From Lepas anatifera (Eukaryota; Arthropoda; Thecostraca; Lepadidae), in the NCBI GenBank assembly GCA_034440635.1, contig JAOTON010002243.1:784501-848500 (forward strand): DNA of 64,000 nt. The letters are read 5' to 3'. Under the pieces are notes generated by a model that saw nothing but the letters and a program-made list of their open reading frames with translations, was not told the DNA's origin and made no database searches. The translations under genes were made by a program, and so were the position numbers. Positions 41,761-52,588 of the stretch are shown here, piece by piece (position 1 is the first letter of the stretch; each line of letters starts with the position of its first letter).

Positions 41761-42579
41761 ATGGCGTCTGTTTGCGGTTCCGTGGCTCCAGGGGCCACGG
41801 CTGGGCGGGAAGCTAAAATTCAGCTTTTGCTTGCCCAGTATAGAGCTGTAAAGGAAAGGTTCATAGTAAGAGAACAGGAAATCCGTTTAGAGGCAGAGCG
41901 GTCTAGGGCTGCCCTCCGACGCGAATATCTAGATTTGGAGTTGAGATTAACGGGCCTAGTGCAGTCGCCACCTTGCGGCGCTACAGATTGGCAGAAGGTT
42001 CACGTCAGGCAGAACCCCGACACCGGGATACGTTCTTATCCAGCCGTTCGTGCTTATGAGGACGAGAGTCCAAGCTGTGTGACAGGTAGCACCAGCGATA
42101 GTGAGTTAGTCAGCCATTCTGGAGGCACTTTGGGAGTTGAGCTTTCCACTCCGTCAGATGGTGATTTTCAGAAGTTGTCGGATGGGAAAGGATTTTCAGT
42201 GGATGATCAAGGGTTACGAGCTGACTTCCAGCAAAGCATTAGTTTCAATGACAAGGAGCAACTAGCATATGTGTCCATTACTGAGCTAGAGAGTGTAGAG
42301 TCTGTAGAGAATCCACCAAAGGTGCTAACTAGGGTGGTTGTAGGTGCAGTTCACGACGGCTGCGGTTTGAAAGCACCGATGGGCGAGCTCAGGGAGCAGG
42401 TGTGGCATCTCCCGCACGATGTGGTCTCACAACCTGGTGGGAGAACACTAAGAGGGATCGTCGATGGACGCTCATTTTCTCGCCACCACTGGAGTCACTC
42501 GCATTCTGTGGGTGGATGTTGGCACCGTTGGAGGTGGAAGTGGGTTATCCTTGCCGAGTGGTGGCAAAAAGGGGCATGA
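41761..42579 (+). CDS. Gag-like protein of the LTR retrotransposon, partial
   Basis: This is the only long frame in the element's interior. The frame is open from an ATG at 41638, but the ATG at 41761 (MASVCGSVAPG) is preferred because the first 41 residues are hydrophobic and Cys-rich, unlike Gag. From it, residues about 16-70 are a charged heptad-like coiled coil (RAVKERFIVREQEIRLEAER and on), as in BEL/Pao-type Gag N-termini. A Ser/Glu/Asp-rich linker follows. Near the end WHLPHDVVSQPG followed by LRGIVDG weakly resembles the LPHH...RVVFD segment opening BEL RT, which could mark an internal gag-pol deletion. A GTAAGT (41475) and a TTTTTCCGCTTGTGCAG (41595-41611) could bound a leader intron. 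No zinc knuckle or protease is present. Confidence 0.5.
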   Translation: MASVCGSVAPGATAGREAKIQLLLAQYRAVKERFIVREQEIRLEAERSRAALRREYLDLELRLTGLVQSPPCGATDWQKVHVRQNPDTGIRSYPAVRAYEDESPSCVTGSTSDSELVSHSGGTLGVELSTPSDGDFQKLSDGKGFSVDDQGLRADFQQSISFNDKEQLAYVSITELESVESVENPPKVLTRVVVGAVHDGCGLKAPMGELREQVWHLPHDVVSQPGGRTLRGIVDGRSFSRHHWSHSHSVGGCWHRWRWKWVILAEWWQKGA

Positions 42580-42836
42580 AACCCTACAGCAGGTGGTTTG
42601 TCGCGTCTGGTGACTTGCTGGCGTCGCCACTTTGTGTGACGTCATGAGTGCGTATCTGGTCAGCATGTGTTCTGCGTCCGCTCATAATTGTCACTGCGCT
42701 GAGGCTGATAGCACACATATTATTTTTCAAGCTCGTATTTGTTAGTCAAGAGGGAAGGCAAACTTGGAAACTTCCTTGTCTGATTTGTTCATGTTTGCAA
42801 ACGGGCTTTTTCGTGTATTGACCGCCCTGCGGACGG

Positions 42837-42848
42837 TCAATGGGGGAG
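42837..42848 (+). promoter_or_regulatory. Polypurine tract before the 3' LTR
   Basis: GTCAATGGGGGAG lies directly before the 3' LTR start at 42849, the position where a purine-rich primer for plus-strand DNA synthesis is expected. The tract is short (AATGGGGGAG, one pyrimidine). Confidence 0.6.
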
Positions 42849-43868
42849 TGTAAGCGCCCGTTTGCAGCCCTGTTGGCAAAGTATCAGTCGTATTGTTGAG
42901 AGCGCCAAGGACGGGATCAATGTGTACTGTCGGTTTGTACTCCTGCCGCTAGACGGCTGGCGGCCCGTGGTAAACTTGGGTCAGGCCACTGACGTCACGT
43001 GACGTGAGCCTAGTGCTGAGGTTTAATAATTGCTTAGCATTTGGAATAGGCGTGATTTGCTCTGTTTCGTAGAATATTCTAGATAGGCGGTTCTTGAGTC
43101 GTGAAAGGTCTGAGGCTTCAGTAGGAGGTGCGATGATTTCGATAGTGCGTATTGTGTGTAGGGACTTTGACTGACGTCATGCGAATTGCTGCGGGCGCTA
43201 TGTGGCGACCTGGGTCGGCTGTCGAGGGGCGTTGGTCTTTTCGCTGACGGACGCTGTGGTGACAAGATGTGCGTAGAGCCCGGCTGCCCTCTGTAAGTAG
43301 TTTATGGCACGCTTATCAAGGTAATTTGCTATGCGTGATATGCTTTGATATTGAGTTAAATCAGAAGTTTTCCGTACGACATTTTCTGGGTTTCGAGTTA
43401 TCTTTATATATTTGTAACGACACGTTTAACTCGTAGGTCTCTGGCGGCCATGTGACTATTTGTGAGCCGTGATCCCGAGCCGGTGGGGTCCCGTGATGGA
43501 GCCAGATGTCGGTGTACGGCGAGATGTAGAAGCTGCGCGTTGCTATCATCTATGGAAGCGCAACGAGTCGGTACGTTTAGATTGCAAAAGTGTTGTGTTT
43601 CGGATTAGCGCCTAGTAGGTAACGTCGCTCAATAATTGTGAAGTTATGCTTCAAGGTATTAGTATTATGGATATTTAGAGTTGGTCGCGGAACGGATTTA
43701 TCGATAGTTGTGTTATCTTTGGTTCGAGCTGGCGTTCCTGTGAGCATGGAGATTGTTCCGAATTGTGATTCCCGCTTTCGTCTGCAGAAACGGAATAAAA
43801 CCGTCTCGTAAGAAATGGTTTTCCAGTCTTCGAGCTGCCCTTTCGAGATCGGCGCGCGGCACTTTACA
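42849..43868 (+). repeat. 3' LTR
   Basis: It is identical by eye to the 5' LTR over 1020 bp, with matching TG/CA ends and AATAAA at 43795. The minus-strand 80-residue frame in each LTR is duplicated with it and is not taken as a gene. Confidence 0.95.
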
Positions 43869-43873
43869 GATCA

Positions 43874-44173
43874 CATTCTGATAAATTTCTTAGTTTTCTT
43901 AATGCTCAACATCCAAATATTAAGTTTACAAAAGAAGTCGAACAGAGTGGTAAACTGCCATTCCTTGACGTATGCGTTAGGAGGGTCGGCTCTAAGCTTG
44001 AAACATCAGTCTATCGAAAGCCAACATTCACTGGCCTAGGAACTAGCTTTTTTAGCTTTATACCCCTTGCTGTAAAACGTGCCATCACCTTAACGGCTCT
44101 CTATAGGGCATTTAGTGTCAGCTCATCATTCCAACTTTTCCACAGGGAACTTAACATTTTTATGCTTAGTTAA
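43874..44173 (+). pseudogene. Penelope-like RT, part 2 (3' of LTR insertion)
   Basis: It follows the right GATCA and continues the RT in the frame left at 39199. It carries LPFLDVCVRRV, TSVYRKPTFTGLGTSFFSF and RAFSVSSSFQLFHREL, the motif series that follows the palm in Penelope-like RTs (FLDV, YRKPT, F-x(n)-SS-x-F). The stop is TAA at 44171, before the endonuclease domain, so the copy is truncated or was prematurely stopped before the LTR insertion. No frameshift is needed across the junction. Confidence 0.85.
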
Positions 44174-44767
44174 TGCATTGTTTTGAAACGAACATTAGTC
44201 GCCCTCTCATAATGATATGAACACGCATCTAAGCCAGTACAAGGGTAGTAACGCTGTCCCGTATGATCAAAGCCGGCAGTAGGACAGCCTTGCTAATACA
44301 TTGGCAAGATGGTCGTATCCTTACAAATGCTGTACACATTTTGACCTTGTATTACTTGTGTCGCGGAAGCACCGGAAGTGTAAGATGCACGTGCGCTACT
44401 GCATTTTTAATTCGTGTCGTGATCAAACGCCTCCTTCAGTCTTAAGGACGCAGGCCACGGGGAGCGTACGCGGGACGGGGTTAGTACAGTTAGCGGATTG
44501 CGATGGAAAGGTTTCTTTGGTTAGCGTATAGCCTATTTAGGCATATTCTAGACCAATCTTTTTCAGTGTCAGTGCCCTATGGCATTGGGAGCAGGCAGTC
44601 GCTAAAGTGGTGTGGACCTGGAAACGGATTGGAATTGCAAGGTAAGCAGCTGCATTGGAATACGAAGTGTCCGATTAGGTACATACATACCTACGTGTTT
44701 CGAAACTTCTTCCATTGCATACAAATGGTTTTATGGGTGTAGCCAGGGATTCTTAGGCATATGGAAC
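44174..44767. other. No recognised feature
   Basis: No further Penelope-like endonuclease motif is found after the stop, nor any other recognisable repeat or gene. Confidence 0.4.
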
Positions 44768-45119
44768 CAGTGGCGGATCTGGCCGGTAGGTTAAGGGGGG
44801 AAACCAAAGTCGAAAAGCAAAAATAACCCGGTAAAATATTTGGCCACAAGATGTTTGTTTTTGCTTCTCAAGGATCATTCACTCAAAAACGGTTTTTGAT
44901 ATCAAGAGGACCTAGGTCCAATCCTTGCACTGAAGTTGACTGGTTCTGTTTGGTTGAATTGTTCAGTTAAAGCATCAAAACCTTGCTTATAGACTTAAGG
45001 AGCAGGAGCCGGGGAAAAATGAGTAAAAGTCGACAGCTTTTGGGGGAATATGGTTCTTCACTGAACTTTTTTTGTTTGGGGGATCAACTGCCTTTTTCGC
45101 CCCCCTGATTCGGCCACTG
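44768..45119. mobile_element. 352-bp hAT-type MITE with TATGGAAC duplication
   Basis: The ends CAGTGGCGGATC (44768) and the inverse of TGATTCGGCCACTG (45119) pair imperfectly. The 8-bp flank TATGGAAC is duplicated exactly (44760-44767 and 45120-45127), diagnostic of hAT-type insertion. Non-coding. Confidence 0.85.
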
Positions 45120-47602
45120 TATGGAACCTTCTTTGAGTTTTGGTGACCTCAATATTAAATCAACCAAAAAAGTTCGCACAATGGTTATTCGCCTCGTCAA
45201 GAGCTTTCGAGCGCAAGCAAAGAATACATCTGCACACCGGTTTTCCGATAATCGTGTCCTAACCGCCTCGCGTCTCATTTTCAGCCCGAGCTCCCAATGC
45301 CGTGGTGTGGGTGTTCGGCGAATATATGATAACATCCAGGCTGTGGGTGCGACACTGCGAGCGCACACAGTATGTGGAATGACGTGGAGGTGGTGGTGGT
45401 GGATGGGCCAATTGAAGCCCTCCTTATGTGGATCATATCCCAGTTCGTCTTCAGTCTGGAAAATAAAGGGACCAAAACAACAGTTCGCTTCTTGGCCTTC
45501 GATGTCCTCGCTGCAAACGAGGTGAACGTCCTCTGGAAACATCAAAGAATTTCTGGATGTGATGGTGATGGGAGATGGCTGAGCTGGAGAGGCTCAGGTG
45601 ATTGAGCTGGAGTGGCTCAGATGGCCAAGATGATTACGGTATGATGTTCGTGTGCTATTTTCATTCGTGCAAAGATTTTGCAACTACTACGATCTGTGAT
45701 AGTCATGTGTTTGATTTCTCTTAATAAATTGATCTCTCTTAATACAAGAAAAACAACAAAGGAAACATGTTTAAGGGATGGGATCAGTGTTTTTCAGCAG
45801 GAACGAAGAGGAGTTTCATTGGGGTTTAAATAGGGATCAATGATATACTTCGAACTTTTTGTAGACCTATTCGCCGGTTTATAATTCACCCATACTGAAG
45901 CTAAAAAATCGTACTTTCCTAATTCAGGCACTAGAATAAGGCCGACTGAAGACTTTGTCTGGACCTGGTCTCTGCATTCTAAGCATGGTAATCACCTAGT
46001 TACGATAGGATGGTGACTGATTAACACCAACTAAACCATGTTCTAAGCCTCGTTCTTGCGATAAGTTACTAGAGTAAGAAATGCTAGCACATTTGTAGGC
46101 CATGGTAAAGACTTCGTACAGACTTGGTTATTGCATTTTAAACATTGTAGACACTTCGTTGCAATACGATGGTCGATGATTAATACCAACTCAACCCTAG
46201 TGGTCTCGTGCTAACTTTTGGGCCCGCAGTGTTAGTTTTTGGAGTAAAAAACTGGTAAATGCTTGCTAATGATGCAGACATTTAGAACACAAACTTTAGG
46301 GTTCTGCAGCCCTCGTTACGAGGTTGTAACTTAGTGAAAATTTCTCTCAGTGTGGCCTTGGGTCATATGAGATAATATGCTCCGTTTGGCTTAGGCCGTC
46401 CCGCGGCTGTATAAGTAATCGCAAACGTGATAAACCTACCCTTGAGATATTGAGCATAGCATACGTGCTATACAATCAAGCATTCTTAGACAAAACAACT
46501 TCACACGCATAATGACATCATATGGCCTGCTGAGCATGGATCCTCCATTTTAATGTGTATTTCAACCTTTTGAATTTGCTGTTCAGTATTTTTCAATTGC
46601 ACTTCAGTTCTTTTAAATTGGGCTTGAGCTTTTTAACTTGAACTTATGTTCTTTTTAATTTGGTGTTCACCTTTTTAAACTGAAACAAAAAACGTGTAGT
46701 GAAAATTTGTATAGCTCTCAGCAAACTCCAACGAGAGTCAATAATATATTTTCTCCTCAGAAGACAATTTAACCCGCAGAAAATTAAAGGGCGCAAGGGT
46801 CATCAGTGAAACTTTAATTTCTTACTGACAGAAACCTTTCTTATCTAGATGCTTTAGACCTACACGCTTCCACTCATGCACCAACAAGATTAATTCTCAA
46901 CTTGCGTCAGAACTCCGAGGCAGCCAACACGGGTTCAAAGTCCAGAAGACTATGTGAACAAGAAACAATCGTCTCCTGAGAAACCCTTCTGACAGGGAAA
47001 TAATGGGCGGCATTATATGCCCTAGCAGTTGGTGCGTGAATAAGCCCAAAAGCTATTATACCATAAAACGGCTGAGAAACCAAATTTTGGGACGAAAAGT
47101 GAGGAGCCGGCCCAGCTGGCTGGTGGTGACTAGCAAGCTCCTCAGACACCTGAAATAAGGTGAGTCTATTCTGACACATAAGTCAGGAACAATGGCGGAT
47201 CAGGTATTCAGTTTGAGGGTGTCAGGTACTGCTAGGCTTGGAATTTCTGTCGGTAGGCATACTGGAATTGCCTAATGTACTGAAAACATTTAATTGTTAT
47301 TTGTAAGGGGGAGGGACTACATAGACTTCTAAAGCCTCTCCTACCTGTTTCTGGCGAAGAAAATGCGATCACTTGCCAAATAATATTTCAAATACAAGTA
47401 TTAAGCAGATTACGGGTGTGTGCGAAACTGATCCTCACTTCGCTGGTTGTGTCGGATGACGTCATGGTGACGTCACACCTGCCGGTCCCCACTCCGCCGT
47501 ATTTTGCGGACTTTGATCTTACAGAAATAGGCTTTCCTAACCTCTGTCATCGCAAAGCCAGCGTTCTGTATGCAGCTTGTGCGATATATGGCGCTCGTTG
47601 CT
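45120..47602. other. No recognised gene; overlapping unrecognised frames near 45100-45600
   Basis: At 45121-45605 both strands show open frames of 134-153 residues, including a minus-strand frame 45545-45084 with no motif I recognise. Opposed overlapping frames without homology are not called as genes. From 45610 to 47600 the sequence is AT-rich and unassigned. Confidence 0.3.
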
Positions 47603-48059
47603 TTAAAGCGAATGTGGCACCTTCACAACATCATTTTAACTGAGATAGCCAAGTTGGAAAGCAGGTCGGAAAACCCGGTACTCCATATTTCATTTGTCTT
47701 GGAACTCGATATTTCCGTAGAAAAAAGCTAAAACCTACCTGACACCAGCCCCCTCAGCCCCCGTCGCCGGCGGCCATTGTTGTGAGCTACTGGTGTGACG
47801 ACATATGCTGACGTCACGATGAGCATCAGCCAATCGAAGCCCTTGAAGCGTTTCAAGTATGGTAGTGGTTGCCAGATCGTGACATCATCCACAGGCTGAT
47901 ATTTATTTCTTTTTCTAGAGGAGTATTTTTAAAAACAAAATATTGAGCTTATTGTACATTTTTCAGAGACATCGTGAGTGGTTTCATTATTTTTTTACTA
48001 AAAGTACGCCTAATAACACTAAATTCCAGGATTCGACCAAGGTGCCACATTCCCTTTAA
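47603..48059. mobile_element. Family B TTAA-ended MITE, copy 3 (reference copy)
   Basis: It starts TTAAAGCGAATGTGGCACC and ends GGTGCCACATTCCCTTTAA, 457 bp including both TTAA. The interior is uninterrupted and provides the empty site for the 9740-10944 insertion (AATCGAAGCCCTTGAAGCG, near 47832). No coding capacity. Confidence 0.9.
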
Positions 48060-48127
48060 TCTAAAGGGTGGCTGCCCCAGTCCCCACTTTGCCGCGTTTG
48101 CCAGTGGTCCTTATAACGCTGCTTAAA

Positions 48128-48518
<391 letters not shown>

Positions 48519-48810
48519 TAGGAGATGGGCACTGCTCACCCAGTCAGAAAGTTGAGAGGTCAGCTGCCCCCAATGTCCCCTCCTGTAAGAAAGTTGCGAG
48601 GGCAGCTGCCCTCGCTACCCCCCCCGTGTTGTATTAACGTTGAGCCTGTCCTGATTGTGGAACCACACGGTGATGAGTGCCTATAAGAAACTGATGCGTT
48701 GCCAGACCGTTTTTTTCGTGGGTAGCAGCCAGTGCTAATCAATATAAGCGCGATTTCTACTCTATGCACCGGTCTTTATAGTTTCCCTGCGTCTGGACAT
48801 TTTTGCGTCG

Positions 48811-50270
48811 TGGCATAGGCGTAGGAACGGGGGGGCAGGGGGGCCACTGGCCCCCTCCTTTTCTGTGATGGGCCCCCGCAACGGCGATAAGAATATCAAC
48901 AACTGTAATATCAAGCAAGAAACTCAAACTGGTCCGATAGCTTGCCCTAGGAACCCATTAAACTTACATGTGCCCCTAAACTAAGCTGAGGTCCTATGAG
49001 TCGATTTTATGGCCCCCTGAGCTGTTTGGGCCCCTGAACTGTTCTCTGATGCTATACGAGCTAATCTGGGCGCCTTGAGCTGAACTGAGAGCCACTGAGA
49101 TGGTTTGGGCAGCATGAACTGTTCTAGGAGCCCTAAGCTGAGCTAGGAGCCATGACCTTGAACGGGGCCCCTTGAGTTGGCCAGACCTTATATCCACCGA
49201 CCTGGGGAGCCCCTGAACTGAGCTGGGACCGAAAAGTTGATATTGTCCCCTGAGCTAATCTGGGTCCCCTGTGCTGCACGGGAGGCCCTAAACTTATCTA
49301 GGGCCCCTGCACAGTAATAGGGCACCTGGCCTGAATTTGGGGTTGTGGGCTTTAATTGGAACCCTGAACTGTTCTGAAACCCTATATATGCCAGGGGCCC
49401 CTGAGCTGATCCGGGCCCTTAAGCTAATCTGGTCATCAGAGTTAATATGGGTCCTTGTGTTGAACTGAGGGCCCCTGAGATGGTCTGGGACCCCCTATAA
49501 GGCTTTACAGCTCCTGACCTGGCGGCCGTGAGCTTCATTGGGCCCCTTGAGATGTTCTGAGACTTTATATCAGTCACTCTGGGGCCCCCTAAGCTGAGCT
49601 GGACCCTAAGCTAATCTGGGTACGCCTGTGCTTAACTGGGGGCTCTGATCTGGTATGGGGGCCCCTAAACTCTTCTAGGCTCCCTGGGCTAAGTTGGAGG
49701 CCGTGAGCTTGAATGGAGCCCCTGAGCTAGTATGAGAAGAGACCCTATATCAGCCGATCTGGGGGCCCCTGAGCTGAGTGGGGCCTCCAAAGCTAATCCG
49801 GGGCCTCCTGTGCTGAAAAAGGGCCCTGAGCTGGTCTGGGGCGCTTGAACTGTTCTAGCGTCACTGAGCTAAGCTGGGATCCGTGAGCTTGAACAAGCCC
49901 CTTGAGCTGTTTTCAGACCCTAAATACGCCGACCTGGGGACCTCTGAGCTGAACTGGGCCCCTAAGTTAATCTGGCACCCTGTGCGAATCTGGGGCTCCC
50001 CTGTGCTGAACTTCTAGGGGCTCTGTACTTATGTGGGGTCCCTTGATAAGCTGGTCCCGAGGCCAATACTGATCTGGGTTCCTGAGCCATTGTCTGGACC
50101 TTGGGGCCCTCGAAGATAATTTGGCGGCCCCTGGGCGGCATAGGCATAGGAACCGGGGGTCAGCGGGGTACTAATCCCCTTTTGTGGTGGCCCCCGCAAC
50201 GAATATACAAATATCAGCAACTGTAATATAGAACAAGAAACCCAAACGGGCCCGATAGCTTGTTTGGGAA
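48811..50270. mobile_element. Minisatellite unit bounded by ~130-bp direct repeats
   Basis: GGCATAGGCGTAGGAACGGG...GGCCCCCGCAACG...TATCAACAACTGTAATAT...AAGAAACTCAAAC...CCGATAGCTTG (48811-48945) recurs in the same orientation at 50138-50268 with about 85% identity by eye. The roughly 1.2 kb between them is a degenerate ~20-bp array (CCCCTGAGCTGATCTGGG). The layout could be a tandem duplication or an LTR-like non-autonomous repeat. No coding. Confidence 0.65.
48960..50130. repeat. Degenerate ~20-bp minisatellite (CCCTGAGCTGAWCTGGGSCC)
   Basis: Dozens of imperfect units combining GGCCCCTGAGCTG and AWCTGGG with frequent AGCTNAGCT palindromic words. Spacing varies from 18 to 25 bp. Similar in style to 5510-6175 but with a different core. 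Confidence 0.85.
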
Positions 50271-51045
50271 AGTTCCAGTTCCGTAGTACGCCAAGTGCAA
50301 GCCCCTGGAGGAGGAGCGCTTCATGAAAAAGACCAAAGCATCTGCTACCCGAATGTTTCCAAATGAGCCCCGAGAACTGAACCCAATCAAACTCCATCTC
50401 ATATCAATCCCAACACAAAGCATGCATCGGACACGCACCCCGCACCAAATGCCGAGCAACAGTCGTCCCTGAGTCATCGAAACGCGTGACGAGGCCGGCC
50501 GTCCTCTTCTACGAATTGAAAAAAACAGAAAAAATACATAACTATCCAATGAAAGGAAACAGCGGAAAATAACGTAAGAAGTCATGTATGCAAATACCTG
50601 GTGCATTCCAGTGTGTATTAGGTTGTGTCAATATATGGAAAATTGAAAAATGATATTTTGCCCCATGATTTCCAGTTCTATTATGGTCTAATGAAAAGTA
50701 ATCAAAGCCAAAAAATAGTCTAGGTCTTTAACCTATCCCGTTTTCGACTGCAAAATGCATTTCTAGGTTTTCCGGGGGCGTTCAAACCATTTGCAACAAG
50801 AGCATTGCTTTTTATGTTTGCACATGTTTCGGCTTTTTTATCGCATTTACAAAAAAAGTATTTAGAAAAGCACAGGCAATGCTCTGATATCAAACGACCA
50901 CACTTCTCTATGCCTAGATAGCTTTGAATCACCTATTTCATGACACAAACGAGACGAGCTGTTTAGGTCATTACGGACTCCTTCTTTACAGCAGCAGGAA
51001 TTGATTCAGGGAAAGGATGGTCCCGGTAAGTCTAGCTGTCTTTCA
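50271..51045. other. No recognised gene
   Basis: No recognisable gene or repeat family. The minus-strand frames at 50214-50606 have no motif I recognise. Confidence 0.35.
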
Positions 51046-52560
51046 AGGCCTAAAACAGAGTTTGAGATTGATTGCAAGTTCCATCTATTTGATCGTCAAC
51101 TTTGCGATGCCGAGGAGGTCCTGCTTGTTGTTGATCCTGAGCATCAGTTTGGTGTGCTGGGCCCATCGCCTGATAAAACCATTCCTCTTCTCGTACGACA
51201 GACATAATTGGCAGCTGCCATTTGATTTACAGACGTGGCAGCTAGAGCCATGGCCTGCGTGTGGCAGACGAAGTGCTCTACCTCCACGGGCTTCGCCATG
51301 AACTCTGGGAACTTGGATTTGATCAAGCTGCAGGTGATGATAGGCTTGGTGATCCCATCCCAGTCAATTATATTTTTGAGAGTAGTCATGTGTGGACGTA
51401 GGGCAGGGTCCGCAGCCTGAGAGAGGTATTCCCCACTTCCTGCTCCCCTCTGATATAGATGATCTTGTGGAAGGTGGTCCTCCTCTCCTGCGCCTCACTG
51501 CAGAACATGCCATGTTTATCAGGATCTCCTCGCAGTGAGTGAACCATTCAGAGGAGCACACGGTTGGCATGACAGTCAATTTCACCATCTAGGGCTGGAT
51601 CCCGAGGCATGAGAGCTAGGATAGGACGTCTCTGGGACCGTCTATCAAGTTGTTGATAACCTTCATCTGGGGTCGGTAGGGAAATTGGAACTTGGTAGGA
51701 GATCTTCGCTATCATTATCGAGCCTTACTTTCCCTTTTGGCTACAGGTGTAGACCAGCAACGACTGGCTGGACAGCCCTCGGAAATTCATGCTCGAGCTC
51801 TCCTGCCTTCGTACCCAGCCCAAGGTGGTGCAGTTGAATGCCATGCCCACCGTGTGCTCCTCTGCAATGTTCGTTCACACCGAGGCGATCCTGATGACAT
51901 TGCTTTCTAGCGAGGAGGAGGAATTTCGTCTTTGTCAAGAATCTCCATCAGAGGAGAGCAGAAGAAGGAGGCCACCTCCCTCAGGCTGTGGACCATGTCC
52001 TGCCTCAACACACAGGCGTCTGCCCTCAACACTGTAATCGACCGGGAGACCACCACCAAGTTTATCATGGCCTGCAGTTTGACCAAGTTCAAGTTGCTAG
52101 AGTTCATGGGGAATCACATGAAGGTAGAGTACTTCCTCTGCCGCCCACACATAGGCCATAGAGAGAGCTGTTAAGGAAGTGACAACTGGAGCCAGTTCAG
52201 TCTATAATGCAGAGAGGAGGGATGGATTCATCTGCCAAAGGGTATAGCACATCGAACTGGTGCTCAGGATCAGGATCAAAGCTGGACCTCCTCGACATAA
52301 TAACAATAATCTTTGGGGCTTATCGACGCATCAACTACCAGGGTTATATGGCGTCGCCAACTCTTTCCCTGTTGGAGGGGTTTCTTGGGAGTCAAATTTC
52401 TCCTTGCACAAGGAATCTGCCGGGCCTTAAACCCGGGTCGGCCGCGTGGAGAGCCAGGCTGCTAATCACTATAATACCATGCCCACCTCCTCGGCATCAC
52501 AAAGCTGGCCATCAAGTACATTGCACTTGCAGTCATACTGGAACTCTGCATCTTAGGCAT
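51046..52560. pseudogene. Inverted pair of related, decayed coding-like sequences
   Basis: The arm at 51046-51640, read on the minus strand, is homologous to 51790-52560 read on the plus strand. The paired readings are CSSEWFTHCEEILINMAC versus CSSAMFVHTEAILMTLL, IIDWDGITKPIITCSLIKSK versus VIDRETTTKFIMACSLTKFK, and EFMAKPVEVEHFVC versus EFMGNHMKVEYFLC. Conservation at the protein level exceeds that at DNA level by eye, suggesting descent from a coding sequence. Both arms have frameshifts, and the plus arm is split by a SINE. I do not recognise the family. Confidence 0.6.
52299..52484 (-). mobile_element. tRNA-derived SINE, family 2, copy 2
   Basis: Plus-strand landmarks AATAACAATAATCTTTGGGG (tail), GGCGTCGCCAACTCTTTCCC (body) and GGGCCTTAAACCCGGGTCGG (B-box region, inverse) match copy 1 at 13505-13665. 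The flanks CCTCCTCGACAT (52287-52298) and CCTCCTCGGCAT (52486-52497) form a 12-bp target duplication with one mismatch. It splits the plus arm of the inverted pair. Confidence 0.85.
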
Positions 52561-52588
52561 CAAAATATGGCTAAGCAGATTTAGGGTT

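Larger units (their letters stand above)
39200..43868 (+). mobile_element. Young LTR retrotransposon, 4669 bp, non-autonomous, GATCA duplication
   Basis: Two 1020-bp direct repeats (39200-40219 and 42849-43868) start TGTAAGCGCCC and end CTTTACA. The 5-bp GATCA occurs immediately outside each (39195-39199 and 43869-43873). The LTRs look identical by eye with a constant 3649-bp offset. The 2.6-kb interior has a palindromic tandem leader, one Gag-like frame and no visible protease, RT, RNase H or integrase. It must use enzymes of a relative. It sits inside the Penelope-like RT, so it is younger. A BEL/Pao affinity is suggested only by the coiled-coil Gag N-terminus. Confidence 0.95.

Noticed and set aside
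45084..45545. Minus-strand 153-residue frame as a host gene
   Set aside because: It overlaps plus-strand frames of similar length and has no recognised motif or splice context.
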